From Dehalococcoidia bacterium (GTDB lineage: Bacteria > Chloroflexota > Dehalococcoidia > Dehalococcoidales > E44-bin46): DNA of 15,778 nt. Below are positions 5,807 through 12,554 of the stretch, piece after piece (the stretch's first letter is position 1; every line of letters starts with the position of its first letter). Location of the stretch: assembly GCA_004376105.1 (NCBI GenBank), contig SOKA01000059.1, forward strand, positions 1 to 15,778, read 5' to 3'. Below the pieces are notes generated by a model. That model had not been told where the DNA came from, did not search any database, and saw only the letters and a program-made list of their open reading frames with translations. Both the position numbers and the translations under genes were made by a program.

Positions 5807-7327
5807 CTACTTATTTGCTGCTTCCACTCCCAATACAAGCTCGAGCAATTTTTCCTCGGAGGTTTGATGGGGTAGAAGTTCGGTGATAATTTGCCCATGG
5901 CGCATGATCAGGATTCGGTCAGAAATCCTCATAATCTCCCTCAAGTCCGACGACAAAAGCAAGACCCCAATTCCTCCCCTGGCTAGTTCGGTTATCACGT
6001 CGTAGATTTCCTCACGTGCCCCGACATCAACACCACGTGTGGGCTCATCCAGCATCAAGAGTTGTGCTTGAGCGGCGAGCCATTTTCCTAATACCACTTT
6101 TTGCTGGTTGCCACCACTAAGGAGCCTCACTAACCTACCCGGTTCAGGTGGACGAAGAACAACAGCCTTGATAATGCCCCGAACCAAGTCTAATGCCATT
6201 CTGCCTATTACCACAAACCGTCTGGTTACCCTGTTTAAAGCCGGTAGAGTTACGTTGAAAGCGACAGATTGGTCAGCTATCATACCTTCGGTGTGACGGT
6301 CCTCGGTGACAAAACCAATACCCATTTTCTTGGCTTTGCCGGGGCTAAGGGATTTGATGTCTACCTCTTTACCGTTAAATATAAGTTTTCCGGTTACAGG
6401 ACTGGTTTTAGGTAAAGCACCAAAGATGGCTTTGCCCAGCTCAGTTTTGCCGGCACCTAAAAGGCCGGCCACTCCAACAATTTCCTTTTTCGCGATTGTC
6501 AGGTTAATATCGGAGAACATGCCTTTTGCCTCAAAGTTCTGAATTTCGAGTATATTCTTCTCCGCTTTCTTAACTGCCTCCTCTCGGACAACCCCGGCAC
6601 TGATTTTCTTTCCCGTCATCCTTTCCATAAGGGTACCGATGTCTATTTCACTGGTGTTGTCGGTGGAGACTATAACTCCATCTCTTATAACTGTGACCCG
6701 GTCGGTAACCTCGAAGACCTCGTCCAATTTGTGACTTATATATACGATTGCCATACCCTTATCGCGCAAGCTCCTGATCAGCTCAAATAAATGTCGGATT
6801 TCGTCAAATGAGAGGGCGGATGTTGGCTCGTCCATAATAAAGACCACCGGGTCATATGAAAATGCCCTGGCAATTTCGACTTCCTGTTGGTCAGCTACCT
6901 TAAGCTCGGCTATTAAAGCCCGAGGGGAGACATCGCTGCCTAACATCTCTAGGAGTTTTTTAGATTCCTCATACGCCTTGCCCCGTCGTATCATGCCTCG
7001 CCTTGAAGGTAACCTGCCCATGAAAATGTTTTCAGCTACGCTGAGAAAGTGTACCAGCCCGAACTCCTGATAAACCATAGAGACGTGTTGCCGCTGCGCT
7101 TCGGCAGGGCTGGCAAATCTAACCTCGTTACCACCTACAATATACCTTCCACTCTCAGGATGATGGACACCCATTAAAGTTTTCATCAGGACACTCTTAC
7201 CGGCACCGTTTTCGCCCACGAGACCATGAATTTCACCTTTATTTACTTCAAAATCCACGTCCTTTAACACCCTTACCCCACCAAAAGACTTATTAACACC
7301 GGTCATCTGTAAGGCAACTTCTGGCAT
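5807..7327 (-). CDS. Sugar/nucleoside-type ABC transporter ATPase (RbsA/YufO-like), two ABC domains, no partner genes beside it
   Basis: A tandem ATP-binding protein of 506 residues, the usual length for the carbohydrate/nucleoside (CUT2, BmpA-linked) importer family. Domain 1: Walker A GENGAGKS (38-45), Q-loop YQEFG (86-90), a degenerate signature VADQQEVEIA (144-153), Walker B FIMDEPTSAL (163-172) and switch His199. Domain 2: Walker A GLLGAGKT (288-295), signature LSGGNQQK (403-410) and Walker B LLMLDEPTRGVD (423-434). RGVDVGAREEIY is characteristic of this family. Downstream on this strand lie only unrelated plus-strand genes, and upstream lies pyrD, so the permeases and the binding protein must be elsewhere. 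The ATG at 7327 has GAGAGG six nt upstream. A promoter with a perfect palindrome over its -10 lies at 7372-7408. Confidence 0.9.
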   Translation of the reverse strand: MPEVALQMTGVNKSFGGVRVLKDVDFEVNKGEIHGLVGENGAGKSVLMKTLMGVHHPESGRYIVGGNEVRFASPAEAQRQHVSMVYQEFGLVHFLSVAENIFMGRLPSRRGMIRRGKAYEESKKLLEMLGSDVSPRALIAELKVADQQEVEIARAFSYDPVVFIMDEPTSALSFDEIRHLFELIRSLRDKGMAIVYISHKLDEVFEVTDRVTVIRDGVIVSTDNTSEIDIGTLMERMTGKKISAGVVREEAVKKAEKNILEIQNFEAKGMFSDINLTIAKKEIVGVAGLLGAGKTELGKAIFGALPKTSPVTGKLIFNGKEVDIKSLSPGKAKKMGIGFVTEDRHTEGMIADQSVAFNVTLPALNRVTRRFVVIGRMALDLVRGIIKAVVLRPPEPGRLVRLLSGGNQQKVVLGKWLAAQAQLLMLDEPTRGVDVGAREEIYDVITELARGGIGVLLLSSDLREIMRISDRILIMRHGQIITELLPHQTSEEKLLELVLGVEAANK

Positions 7328-7371
7328 GTTACGCCTCTCTTTCTACATTGGTTCATATTTTTGGGTAGATT

Positions 7372-7408
7372 CAATATTAATATAATAATATTGGCAAAAG
7401 AAAGTCAA
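7372..7408 (-). promoter_or_regulatory. Promoter with palindromic operator for the ABC ATPase gene
   Basis: Minus strand: -35 TTGACT (7408-7403), 18-bp spacer, -10 TATATT (7384-7379), each matching consensus at five of six. A perfect inverted repeat, CAATATTA (7372-7379), six bases, TAATATTG (7386-7393), is centred on the -10. A bound dimer would block RNA polymerase, so repression is likely. The regulator is not identified; the AT-rich palindrome recalls the Fur-family site at 9563-9582. Confidence 0.65.
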
Positions 7409-7481
7409 GCCCTAGTGTTATTGAAAAATGCTTAAGGGTAAAGGCTTAGATAGTATCTTCTACCTCAAATATGCCGGATGG

Positions 7482-8405
7482 TTAGTGCCGGGCGGCACCA
7501 ATAAGGTCGGTTAGGTTATCTATCCCCTCTTGTTGCATGAATTGCTCTATTCCCTGTAAAACATCGAGCGGAGAGCGAGGGTTGGTAAAGCTAGCTGTGC
7601 CTACCTGGATAGCACTGGCTCCAGCCATAATAAACTCTATGGCATCGCTGGCAGTAACGATGCCACCACAGCCAATAACGGGTAATCCCACTGCACCAGC
7701 TACCTCATATACCATATATAGCGCCACCGGTTTGATTGCTGGTCCGGATAGACCTCCAGTTATGTTGCCTAATAGGGGTCGGCGCCGGGTGATATCAATG
7801 ACCATACCCTTCATCGTGTTGATTAAGGATATGGCATCGGCTCCAGCTTCAGCTACAGCTATAGCAATCTTAGCTATATGGCTGGTGTTTGGAGTTAACT
7901 TGACCAGTACTGGCAGAGAAGTAGCTGTTTTGACGGCTGCTGTTACTTCGGCGGCTGATTTAGGGTCGGCGCCAAACTCAGCGCCACCAGCTTTGATATT
8001 GGGGCAACCAATGTTTACTTCGATAGCACTAATTCCAGCTACCCCATCCAGCTTGCCCGCCAGTTGGGCGTAATCGTCAATTGTTTCACCGGCAATATTA
8101 ACGATGACAGGCACATGCCAGCTTGCCCAGATTGGCGCTTTTTCTTTAATTAAGGCATTAACGCCAATATTCTGTAGCCCGATTGAATTGAGCAAGCCAC
8201 AAGCTGTCTCGGCGAGTCTAGGCTGAGGATTACCGTCTCTAGGTTCAAGGGTAGTTCCTTTGCATACAATAGCCCCTAGCCTTTGAATATCAAACATGTG
8301 GCTATATTCTGTCCCATAGCCGAAGGTGCCAGAGGCTGTCATCACCGGATTGGCTAGTAGTAAGCCCGGTTGATGTTTGGGTGCTAGTTGAACTGAAAGA
8401 TTCGT
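7482..8405 (-). CDS. pyrD: Dihydroorotate dehydrogenase, class 1B type, apparently with an ACG start
   Basis: PyrD oxidises dihydroorotate to orotate in pyrimidine synthesis. The core shows TASGTFGYG, KGTTLEPRDGNPQPRL, NSIGLQNIGV, NIGCPNIKAGGAEFGADP with the catalytic cysteine of class 1, VKLTPN, GGLSGPAIKPVAL and GCGGI. The first conventional start is GTG 8345 (287 residues), but 20 more in-frame codons upstream read as the family's N-terminus (NLSVQLAPKHQ, then GLLLANPV). They begin at ACG 8405-8403, six nt after AAGGAG (8417-8412), behind a good promoter. With them the protein is 307 residues and the catalytic Cys is 134, close to Cys135 of Lactococcus lactis PyrDB. No ATG, GTG or TTG lies between the in-frame stop and GTG 8345 in that stretch. 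PyrK, the usual FAD/Fe-S partner of type 1B, is not in this window. Confidence 0.9.
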   Translation of the reverse strand, partial: TNLSVQLAPKHQPGLLLANPVMTASGTFGYGTEYSHMFDIQRLGAIVCKGTTLEPRDGNPQPRLAETACGLLNSIGLQNIGVNALIKEKAPIWASWHVPVIVNIAGETIDDYAQLAGKLDGVAGISAIEVNIGCPNIKAGGAEFGADPKSAAEVTAAVKTATSLPVLVKLTPNTSHIAKIAIAVAEAGADAISLINTMKGMVIDITRRRPLLGNITGGLSGPAIKPVALYMVYEVAGAVGLPVIGCGGIVTASDAIEFIMAGASAIQVGTASFTNPRSPLDVLQGIEQFMQQEGIDNLTDLIGAARH

Positions 8406-8417
8406 CGCCAGCTCCTT
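8403..8417 (-). promoter_or_regulatory. Shine-Dalgarno and ACG that decide the pyrD start
   Basis: AAGGAG at 8417-8412, six bases, then ACG at 8405-8403, in frame with pyrD. The site is placed exactly as a ribosome-binding site for the ACG. The later GTG at 8345 has no Shine-Dalgarno. Either a near-cognate ACG is used, or one base (T to C in ATG) was changed by mutation or assembly error. Confidence 0.7.
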
Positions 8418-8444
8418 ATAGCAGGTTAGTCTACCGAATTATAT

Positions 8445-8473
8445 ATTATAGGCTATGTGGGCTGGGGTGGCAA
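8445..8473 (-). promoter_or_regulatory. pyrD promoter inside the end of the membrane-protein gene
   Basis: Minus strand: -35 TTGCCA (8473-8468), 17-bp spacer, perfect -10 TATAAT (8450-8445). Predicted transcription start is near 8438, which gives about 33 nt of leader to the ACG. The -35 lies within the last codons of the upstream gene. Confidence 0.75.
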
Positions 8474-9076
8474 CTTCTTCCTTATGAATAGGAGGGGGAA
8501 GACTATATCGCTGGTACAGCAGGGAAGCCAAACAGCAAGGAATAGAAATAGGAAGATAGCCAGAAATGTAATCCAGTTTACTGTTTCGCCCAGTGCCATA
8601 ATGATATGGAATAGTGATGCCCAGGTGCTTATTAATACATGTCCATAGTGTGGGAATTTGGTGGTAGGTTTCCAGTAAGCAATGGCAATGCCCACAAACG
8701 CTGCCGGGATGGTTAGCAGCGGTTCTTCAATAACACCTATGTGAATCCCCCTGTTCTCAAGACCGAGTAAGGTTTCGCCTAGATAAGGGATTATTGAATC
8801 GCTTAGCGTGGCTATGCTGATGGAGCCAAGATAGCCAATTAAAATCGCTGCCCAGATTCTGCTGTTACTATATTTTTTATACATAGCTGTGGTCACTAGG
8901 GCACTCAAAGCCACATGAGTTGGGTGCAAGATGTAAAAAACAGTGTAAGAAATCTGGGAAACCTGGGGGAGAACATTACTAAAGGCTATTATCACTATGA
9001 TAATAATCCCGGTAATGGCACCCAAGGCAGTGAACGGGGCATGATTTTTGAGTTCATCGGCTATTCGTCTGAGCAT
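8453..9076 (-). CDS. Histidine-rich integral membrane protein of unknown function, downstream of fur
   Basis: A 207-residue protein that I do not recognise. About six hydrophobic segments are visible, near residues 15-34, 46-64, 76-95, 117-134, 146-163 and 168-196. Potential metal or redox ligands lie in or at the ends of these segments: HPTH (His51, His54), LSDSIIP (Asp93), Glu117-Glu118, HYGH (His143, His146), His157, and CCTSD (Cys186, Cys187, Asp190). The C-terminus is a short basic tail (RKKLPPQPT), and there is no cleavable signal peptide. It follows the Fur-family gene by 29 nt on the same strand, so it is probably co-transcribed with it. That context suggests metal transport or sensing, but function is not shown. 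No strong Shine-Dalgarno is visible before ATG 9076. Confidence 0.8.
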   Translation of the reverse strand: MLRRIADELKNHAPFTALGAITGIIIIVIIAFSNVLPQVSQISYTVFYILHPTHVALSALVTTAMYKKYSNSRIWAAILIGYLGSISIATLSDSIIPYLGETLLGLENRGIHIGVIEEPLLTIPAAFVGIAIAYWKPTTKFPHYGHVLISTWASLFHIIMALGETVNWITFLAIFLFLFLAVWLPCCTSDIVFPLLFIRKKLPPQPT

Positions 9077-9105
9077 TTTTCATACGGCTAATTGAAAAAT
9101 AATAA

Positions 9106-9543
9106 CTACCGAATTACTTCTTTTTGGCAGGCTTGGCAAAGACCAATGAACTCAAGCAGGTGGTCTTCAATCTCAAACCCGGTCTCTAGAGATAGCCTTT
9201 GCTTCAATTCACTAAGGTCATAGCCACTAAAATCAACAACCTTACCGCAGTTGGAGCAAATCAAATGGTGGTGGTGCTCTGAAGCACTAGTTGTATAGCT
9301 GTGGCAGCTACCTCCAGCGTGCAGCTCACAGATAAGCCCTAGTTTGGCCAGTATGTCAAGGGTACGGTAGACGGTTACCAGCCCAATATTAGGGTGCTCT
9401 TGATGCACCTTTTCATATATGGCGGCAGGGGTAAGATGGTCCTGAGTTGAGGCAATTGTCTGTGTCACTACCCGTCGTTGGGGAGTAAACTTATAGCCAT
9501 GTTGTCTCAGTATGGTTGCTGTCTTTTTCTCTGAAAATCTCAT
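9106..9543 (-). CDS. Fur/PerR/Zur family metalloregulator
   Basis: A dimeric DNA-binding repressor sensing a metal ion or peroxide. The 145-residue length is typical. The winged helix spans about residues 5-85 with TPQRRVV and the recognition helix NIGLVTVYRTLDILAKLGL. The C-terminal dimer domain has HHHH (90-93) and the structural zinc site Cys96-x2-Cys99 plus Cys136-x2-Cys139. Which metal it senses cannot be settled from the sequence; PerR is possible because it has the His-rich region and both CXXC pairs. The gene is divergent from prfA, has a -35 TTGACA promoter covered by a palindrome, and precedes the membrane-protein gene. Autoregulation is likely. Confidence 0.93.
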   Translation of the reverse strand: MRFSEKKTATILRQHGYKFTPQRRVVTQTIASTQDHLTPAAIYEKVHQEHPNIGLVTVYRTLDILAKLGLICELHAGGSCHSYTTSASEHHHHLICSNCGKVVDFSGYDLSELKQRLSLETGFEIEDHLLEFIGLCQACQKEVIR

Positions 9544-9562
9544 TTCAAGTTGTAATTGAAAA

Positions 9563-9605
9563 ATATTATCATTTAATAATATAAAGGCTCAGCCCTTGCT
9601 GTCAA
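9563..9605 (-). promoter_or_regulatory. fur-family gene promoter with overlapping Fur-like operator
   Basis: Minus strand: -35 TTGACA (9605-9600), 18-bp spacer, -10 TATTAT (9581-9576). The palindrome ATATTATCA (9563-9571), TT, TAATAATAT (9574-9582) has eight of nine paired positions and covers the -10. It resembles Fur/PerR boxes (ATAAT half-sites), so negative autoregulation of this regulator and the downstream membrane-protein gene is likely. Confidence 0.65.
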
Positions 9606-9621
9606 GCTTTTACTTCTGTTT

Positions 9622-9650
9622 TTGAGTGCTATTTGGGGCTGTGGTATAAT
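9622..9650 (+). promoter_or_regulatory. prfA promoter
   Basis: TTGAGT (9622-9627), 17-bp spacer, TATAAT (9645-9650): a near-consensus sigma-70 promoter ending 24 bases before the prfA ATG. It stands back to back with the fur-family promoter, their -35 boxes 16 bp apart. Confidence 0.8.
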
Positions 9651-9674
9651 AATTTTAGCGAGGTGACATAAATC

Positions 9675-10745
9675 ATGTTAGACCAGTTAGAAGGAATAGA
9701 GAAGCGTTACCAAGAGCTAGGTCGACAGATAGCTAGGCCTGAGGTAACATCTGACCCAAAACAGTTACAGGTATTGGCTCAGGAGAGAGCCAGTATTGAG
9801 GATTTGGTAACGAAGTACAGGAAGTATAAAGCAACCTCTAAGTCGCTAGAAGAAACAAAGGCGATGCTAAATGGCGAGCTAGACGAAGATATGGTGGCAC
9901 TGGTCAAGCAAGAGATAGAAAGCCTTGAGTCAAAGCTAGACCATCTGCTTCAGGAGCTAAAATTTGCTCTCTTGCCTAAGGATGCTAATGATGAAAGAGA
10001 CATTATTATGGAGATCCGGGCTGGGGCTGGTGGTGATGAAGCCGGACTATTTGCTGCTGACCTCTTCCGTATGTATACCCGATATGCCCAATCTAAAGGT
10101 TGGGGAGTAGACATTATTAATGTCAATGAAAGCGGCATTGGTGGCTTTAAGGAAATTATATTTGAGATAAAGGGTAAGGGGGCTTTCAGTCGGCTGAAGT
10201 ATGAAAGGGGGGTTCATCGGGTGCAGCGGGTGCCCACCACTGAATTTATAGGTAGAATTCACACCTCAACAGCTACAGTAGCTGTTCTCGCCGAGGCGGA
10301 TGAGGTAGAGGTATCAGTCAACCCTGATGACCTAAAAGTTGACTTCTTCCGTAGCCATGGGGCTGGAGGACAGAATGTGGATAAGGTAGCCACTGCTGTC
10401 CGCATCACCCACTTGCCTACAGGTATAGTAGCCACCTGTCAGGATGAGCGCTCACAGCTAACCAATAGGATAAGGGCAATGTCAGTGCTCCGAGCCCGAC
10501 TGCTGGATATAGAGCAGCGCAAACAAGAGGCGGAAATGACCGAGCAGCGTCGTTCTCAGGTTGGCACTGGCCACCGTGCTGAAAAGATACGAACCTACAA
10601 CTTTTCTCAAGACCGTGTTTCCGACCACCGTATTGGGCTAACCCTCCATAACCTGCCCCGAATCCTGGAGGGAGAGCTTGATGAACTTATCGATGCCCTA
10701 GCCGCTAATGACCAGATGAAACGGCTGGAGAAGCAACTGGTATGA
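9675..10745 (+). CDS. prfA: Peptide chain release factor 1
   Basis: RF1 recognises UAA and UAG in the ribosomal A site and triggers peptide release. The 356-residue protein has the standard length. It shows the N-terminal coiled coil (about 1-100), IRAGAGGDEAGLFA (114-127), the codon-recognition loop HRVQRVPTTE with PTT at 187-189 (the PxT motif that marks RF1 against SPF in RF2), the peptide-release motif SHGAGGQNVD with Gly231-Gly232-Gln233, and EKIRTYNFSQDRVSDHRIG. There is no frameshift of the prfB kind. The ATG at 9675 has GAGGTGA upstream. The stop overlaps the start of prmC (ATGA), whose product methylates the GGQ glutamine, a classic functional pair. Confidence 0.97.
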   Translation: MLDQLEGIEKRYQELGRQIARPEVTSDPKQLQVLAQERASIEDLVTKYRKYKATSKSLEETKAMLNGELDEDMVALVKQEIESLESKLDHLLQELKFALLPKDANDERDIIMEIRAGAGGDEAGLFAADLFRMYTRYAQSKGWGVDIINVNESGIGGFKEIIFEIKGKGAFSRLKYERGVHRVQRVPTTEFIGRIHTSTATVAVLAEADEVEVSVNPDDLKVDFFRSHGAGGQNVDKVATAVRITHLPTGIVATCQDERSQLTNRIRAMSVLRARLLDIEQRKQEAEMTEQRRSQVGTGHRAEKIRTYNFSQDRVSDHRIGLTLHNLPRILEGELDELIDALAANDQMKRLEKQLV

Positions 10746-11653
10746 CCCTAAAGCAGGCTCTTAATCGTGCCAGGGGAATTCTTGTCGCCAATAACATTGA
10801 AGAGGCTCATCTAGAGTGCGAGCTATTGCTAAGGCAGGCCTTAAGAGTAAGCCAGGTTCAGTTATATTTAGACCTTGACCATGAATTAGGCTCTAAAGAA
10901 GAGGAAGATTTCTGGCATCTAATTAAGCGTCGCCTGGGCGGTGAGCCTACAGCCTATATAACAGGACATCGTGAGTTCTACGGGCTTGATTTTTATGTTG
11001 AGCCCAGCGTCTTCATTCCCCGACCGGAAAGCGAGTTACTGGTAGAAAAGGCTCTTAAACTGGCTCAAAATCATACTGTGTCTAGTATAGCTGAAATTGG
11101 TACTGGTTGTGGTGCTATTGCCATCAGCCTGGCGCTAAACCTGCCACAGGCAAAGATCTATGCCACTGATATATCGGCTTCTGCCCTCAAAGTTGCCCTA
11201 TTTAACTGCCAAAAACATGGGGTGGTAAATAGAATTTGTCTTCTCCAAGGCGATATGCTTAACCCGCTACCCGAGCCTGTTGACCTTATAATAGCTAATT
11301 TACCTTATGTTAAGGAGGTAGAATTGCCCCAGATAGGTCCAGCAGGTTTTGAGCCGCTGGCGGCGCTAAATGGAGGCTGGGACGGACTAGAAAAGATACG
11401 CCAGTTATGCCAGCAGGTGGGTGACAGGCTTTGCCCTGAGGGCTCTCTGCTTCTGGAGATTGGGCAGGGGCAAGTAAGAGCCGTAACCACCTTCTTGTGT
11501 CGCCTCTTCCCCTCGGCTAAGATAGAAGTCGTGCCAGATTTGAGCGGCATAGACCGAGTGGTAAGTCTAACATTTAGTACTGCAACCGCCGGCGAACCTG
11601 AGTTTGACACAAATCTGCCCGATGTTAAATTAGGCAATTGGGTTTTAGCTTAA
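10742..11653 (+). CDS. prmC: Release factor glutamine methyltransferase PrmC
   Basis: PrmC transfers a methyl group from SAM to the glutamine of the GGQ motif in release factors. The N-terminal substrate-binding helices (about 1-75) contain the family's YITGHREFYG (72-81). Then follow FIPRPESELL (91-100), SAM motif I EIGTGCGAIAISLAL (118-132), ATDIS (141-145), and the catalytic tetrad as NLPY at 186-189 in place of the commoner NPPY. FEPLAALNGGWDGL (203-216) and LLLEIGQGQ (236-244) complete the fold. The C-terminal 25 residues or so go beyond the usual end. The start overlaps the prfA stop. Second in the prfA run; etfB begins 40 nt later. Confidence 0.94.
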   Translation: MTLKQALNRARGILVANNIEEAHLECELLLRQALRVSQVQLYLDLDHELGSKEEEDFWHLIKRRLGGEPTAYITGHREFYGLDFYVEPSVFIPRPESELLVEKALKLAQNHTVSSIAEIGTGCGAIAISLALNLPQAKIYATDISASALKVALFNCQKHGVVNRICLLQGDMLNPLPEPVDLIIANLPYVKEVELPQIGPAGFEPLAALNGGWDGLEKIRQLCQQVGDRLCPEGSLLLEIGQGQVRAVTTFLCRLFPSAKIEVVPDLSGIDRVVSLTFSTATAGEPEFDTNLPDVKLGNWVLA

Positions 11654-11693
11654 GATTAGGGAGCAAATTGTAAATAGAAAGGGGACGGATGCA

Positions 11694-12494
11694 ATGAATG
11701 TGATTGTCTGCGTTAAGCAGGTGATTGACCCTGAGGCACCACCAGCAAGCTTCAAGATTGACTCGGCTAAGAATAAGGTGACGTTACCACCGGGTGTATC
11801 ACCAGTAGTCGACCCTTATGCTGAATATGCTGTAGAAGCAGCGCTAAGAATCAAGGATGCCCAGGGTGGCAAAATCACGGCTTTAAGCCTGGGGGCAAAC
11901 CTGTTACGAGATGTGGTAAGAAAACCGTTATCTATGGGGGCTGATGAGCTCATCCTGTTGGAGGATGAGGCTTTTACTGAGGGTGATAGCTGGTCAACAG
12001 CCTATGCCCTGGCTATGGCTATCAAGAAGGTGGGTGACTATGACCTCATCCTTTGTGGCAGGCAGGCTTCCGACTGGGATGCTGGGCAAGTAGGTTCAGG
12101 TATCGCTGAGATATTGGGGCTGCCCAGTGTAACCTTAGCCCAAAAAATAGACATCACCGATGGTAAGGCAAGGGTAGAGAGGGTAACTGATGATGGCTAC
12201 GAGGTTGTTGAGGTATCCTTGCCTGCCTTGATTACAGTAAGTAATGAGATTGGTGAGCCTCGCTACCCTACTATTAAGGGGGTTGTGGTAGCTAAAAGGA
12301 AAGAGCCTGTTGTCTGGAAACCAGCCGATATCGGGGTTGAGTCTTCTCAAATCGGTGCCGCCGGCCAACGCACCAGGCTGCTCAAGCTATTCCAACCAGT
12401 TCGTGAAGGTAAATGTGAGATTGTAGAAGGGGAGAGTCCCGAAGAGGCAGCGGTTAATCTTGCCCTGAAACTCAGGGAAGCTAAAGCACTATGA
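11694..12494 (+). CDS. etfB: Electron transfer flavoprotein beta subunit
   Basis: EtfB pairs with EtfA in an FAD-containing heterodimer that carries electrons from acyl-CoA or other dehydrogenases. The 266-residue length is normal. Features are the MNVIVCVKQV start, SPVVDPYAEYAVEAALRIK (36-54), TALSLGA (62-68) and the nucleotide-binding segment GRQASDWDAGQVGSGIAE (122-139), followed by ITVSNEIGEPRYPTIKGV. Whether this ETF is bifurcating cannot be settled here; no fixC/fixX or butyryl-CoA dehydrogenase gene is adjacent. The ATG at 11694 is preceded by AAAGGGG at nine nt. Another ATG lies at 11689, out of frame. Probably co-transcribed with prmC and etfA. Confidence 0.94.
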   Translation: MNVIVCVKQVIDPEAPPASFKIDSAKNKVTLPPGVSPVVDPYAEYAVEAALRIKDAQGGKITALSLGANLLRDVVRKPLSMGADELILLEDEAFTEGDSWSTAYALAMAIKKVGDYDLILCGRQASDWDAGQVGSGIAEILGLPSVTLAQKIDITDGKARVERVTDDGYEVVEVSLPALITVSNEIGEPRYPTIKGVVVAKRKEPVVWKPADIGVESSQIGAAGQRTRLLKLFQPVREGKCEIVEGESPEEAAVNLALKLREAKAL

Positions 12495-12507
12495 GAGGTT
12501 TACTGGG

Positions 12508-12525
12508 AAAGCTCTGAAGCTTTTT
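12508..12525 (+). terminator. Hairpin with T-run between etfB and etfA
   Basis: AAAGCT, loop CTGA, AGCTTT, with a TTTTT run (12521-12525) at the end of the stem. It sits in the 60-nt gap between etfB and etfA, ahead of a strong AAGGAGG for etfA. The stem is weak (six bp, two G-C), so partial attenuation or a processing site is more likely than full termination. Confidence 0.4.
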
Positions 12526-12554
12526 CAGCGTCGAAGTTAAGGAGGTAGATATTA

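Noticed and set aside
7409..7481. A riboswitch or small gene between pyrD and the ABC ATPase promoter
   Set aside because: No conserved aptamer pattern, strong hairpin or open frame with a ribosome-binding site was seen.
7537..8073. A 178-codon plus-strand open frame antisense to pyrD
   Set aside because: The opposite strand encodes conserved dihydroorotate dehydrogenase motifs; the antisense product is low-complexity with no recognisable domain.
9675..10745. prfA as prfB with a programmed frameshift
   Set aside because: The frame is continuous, and the recognition motif is PTT (RF1) rather than SPF (RF2).
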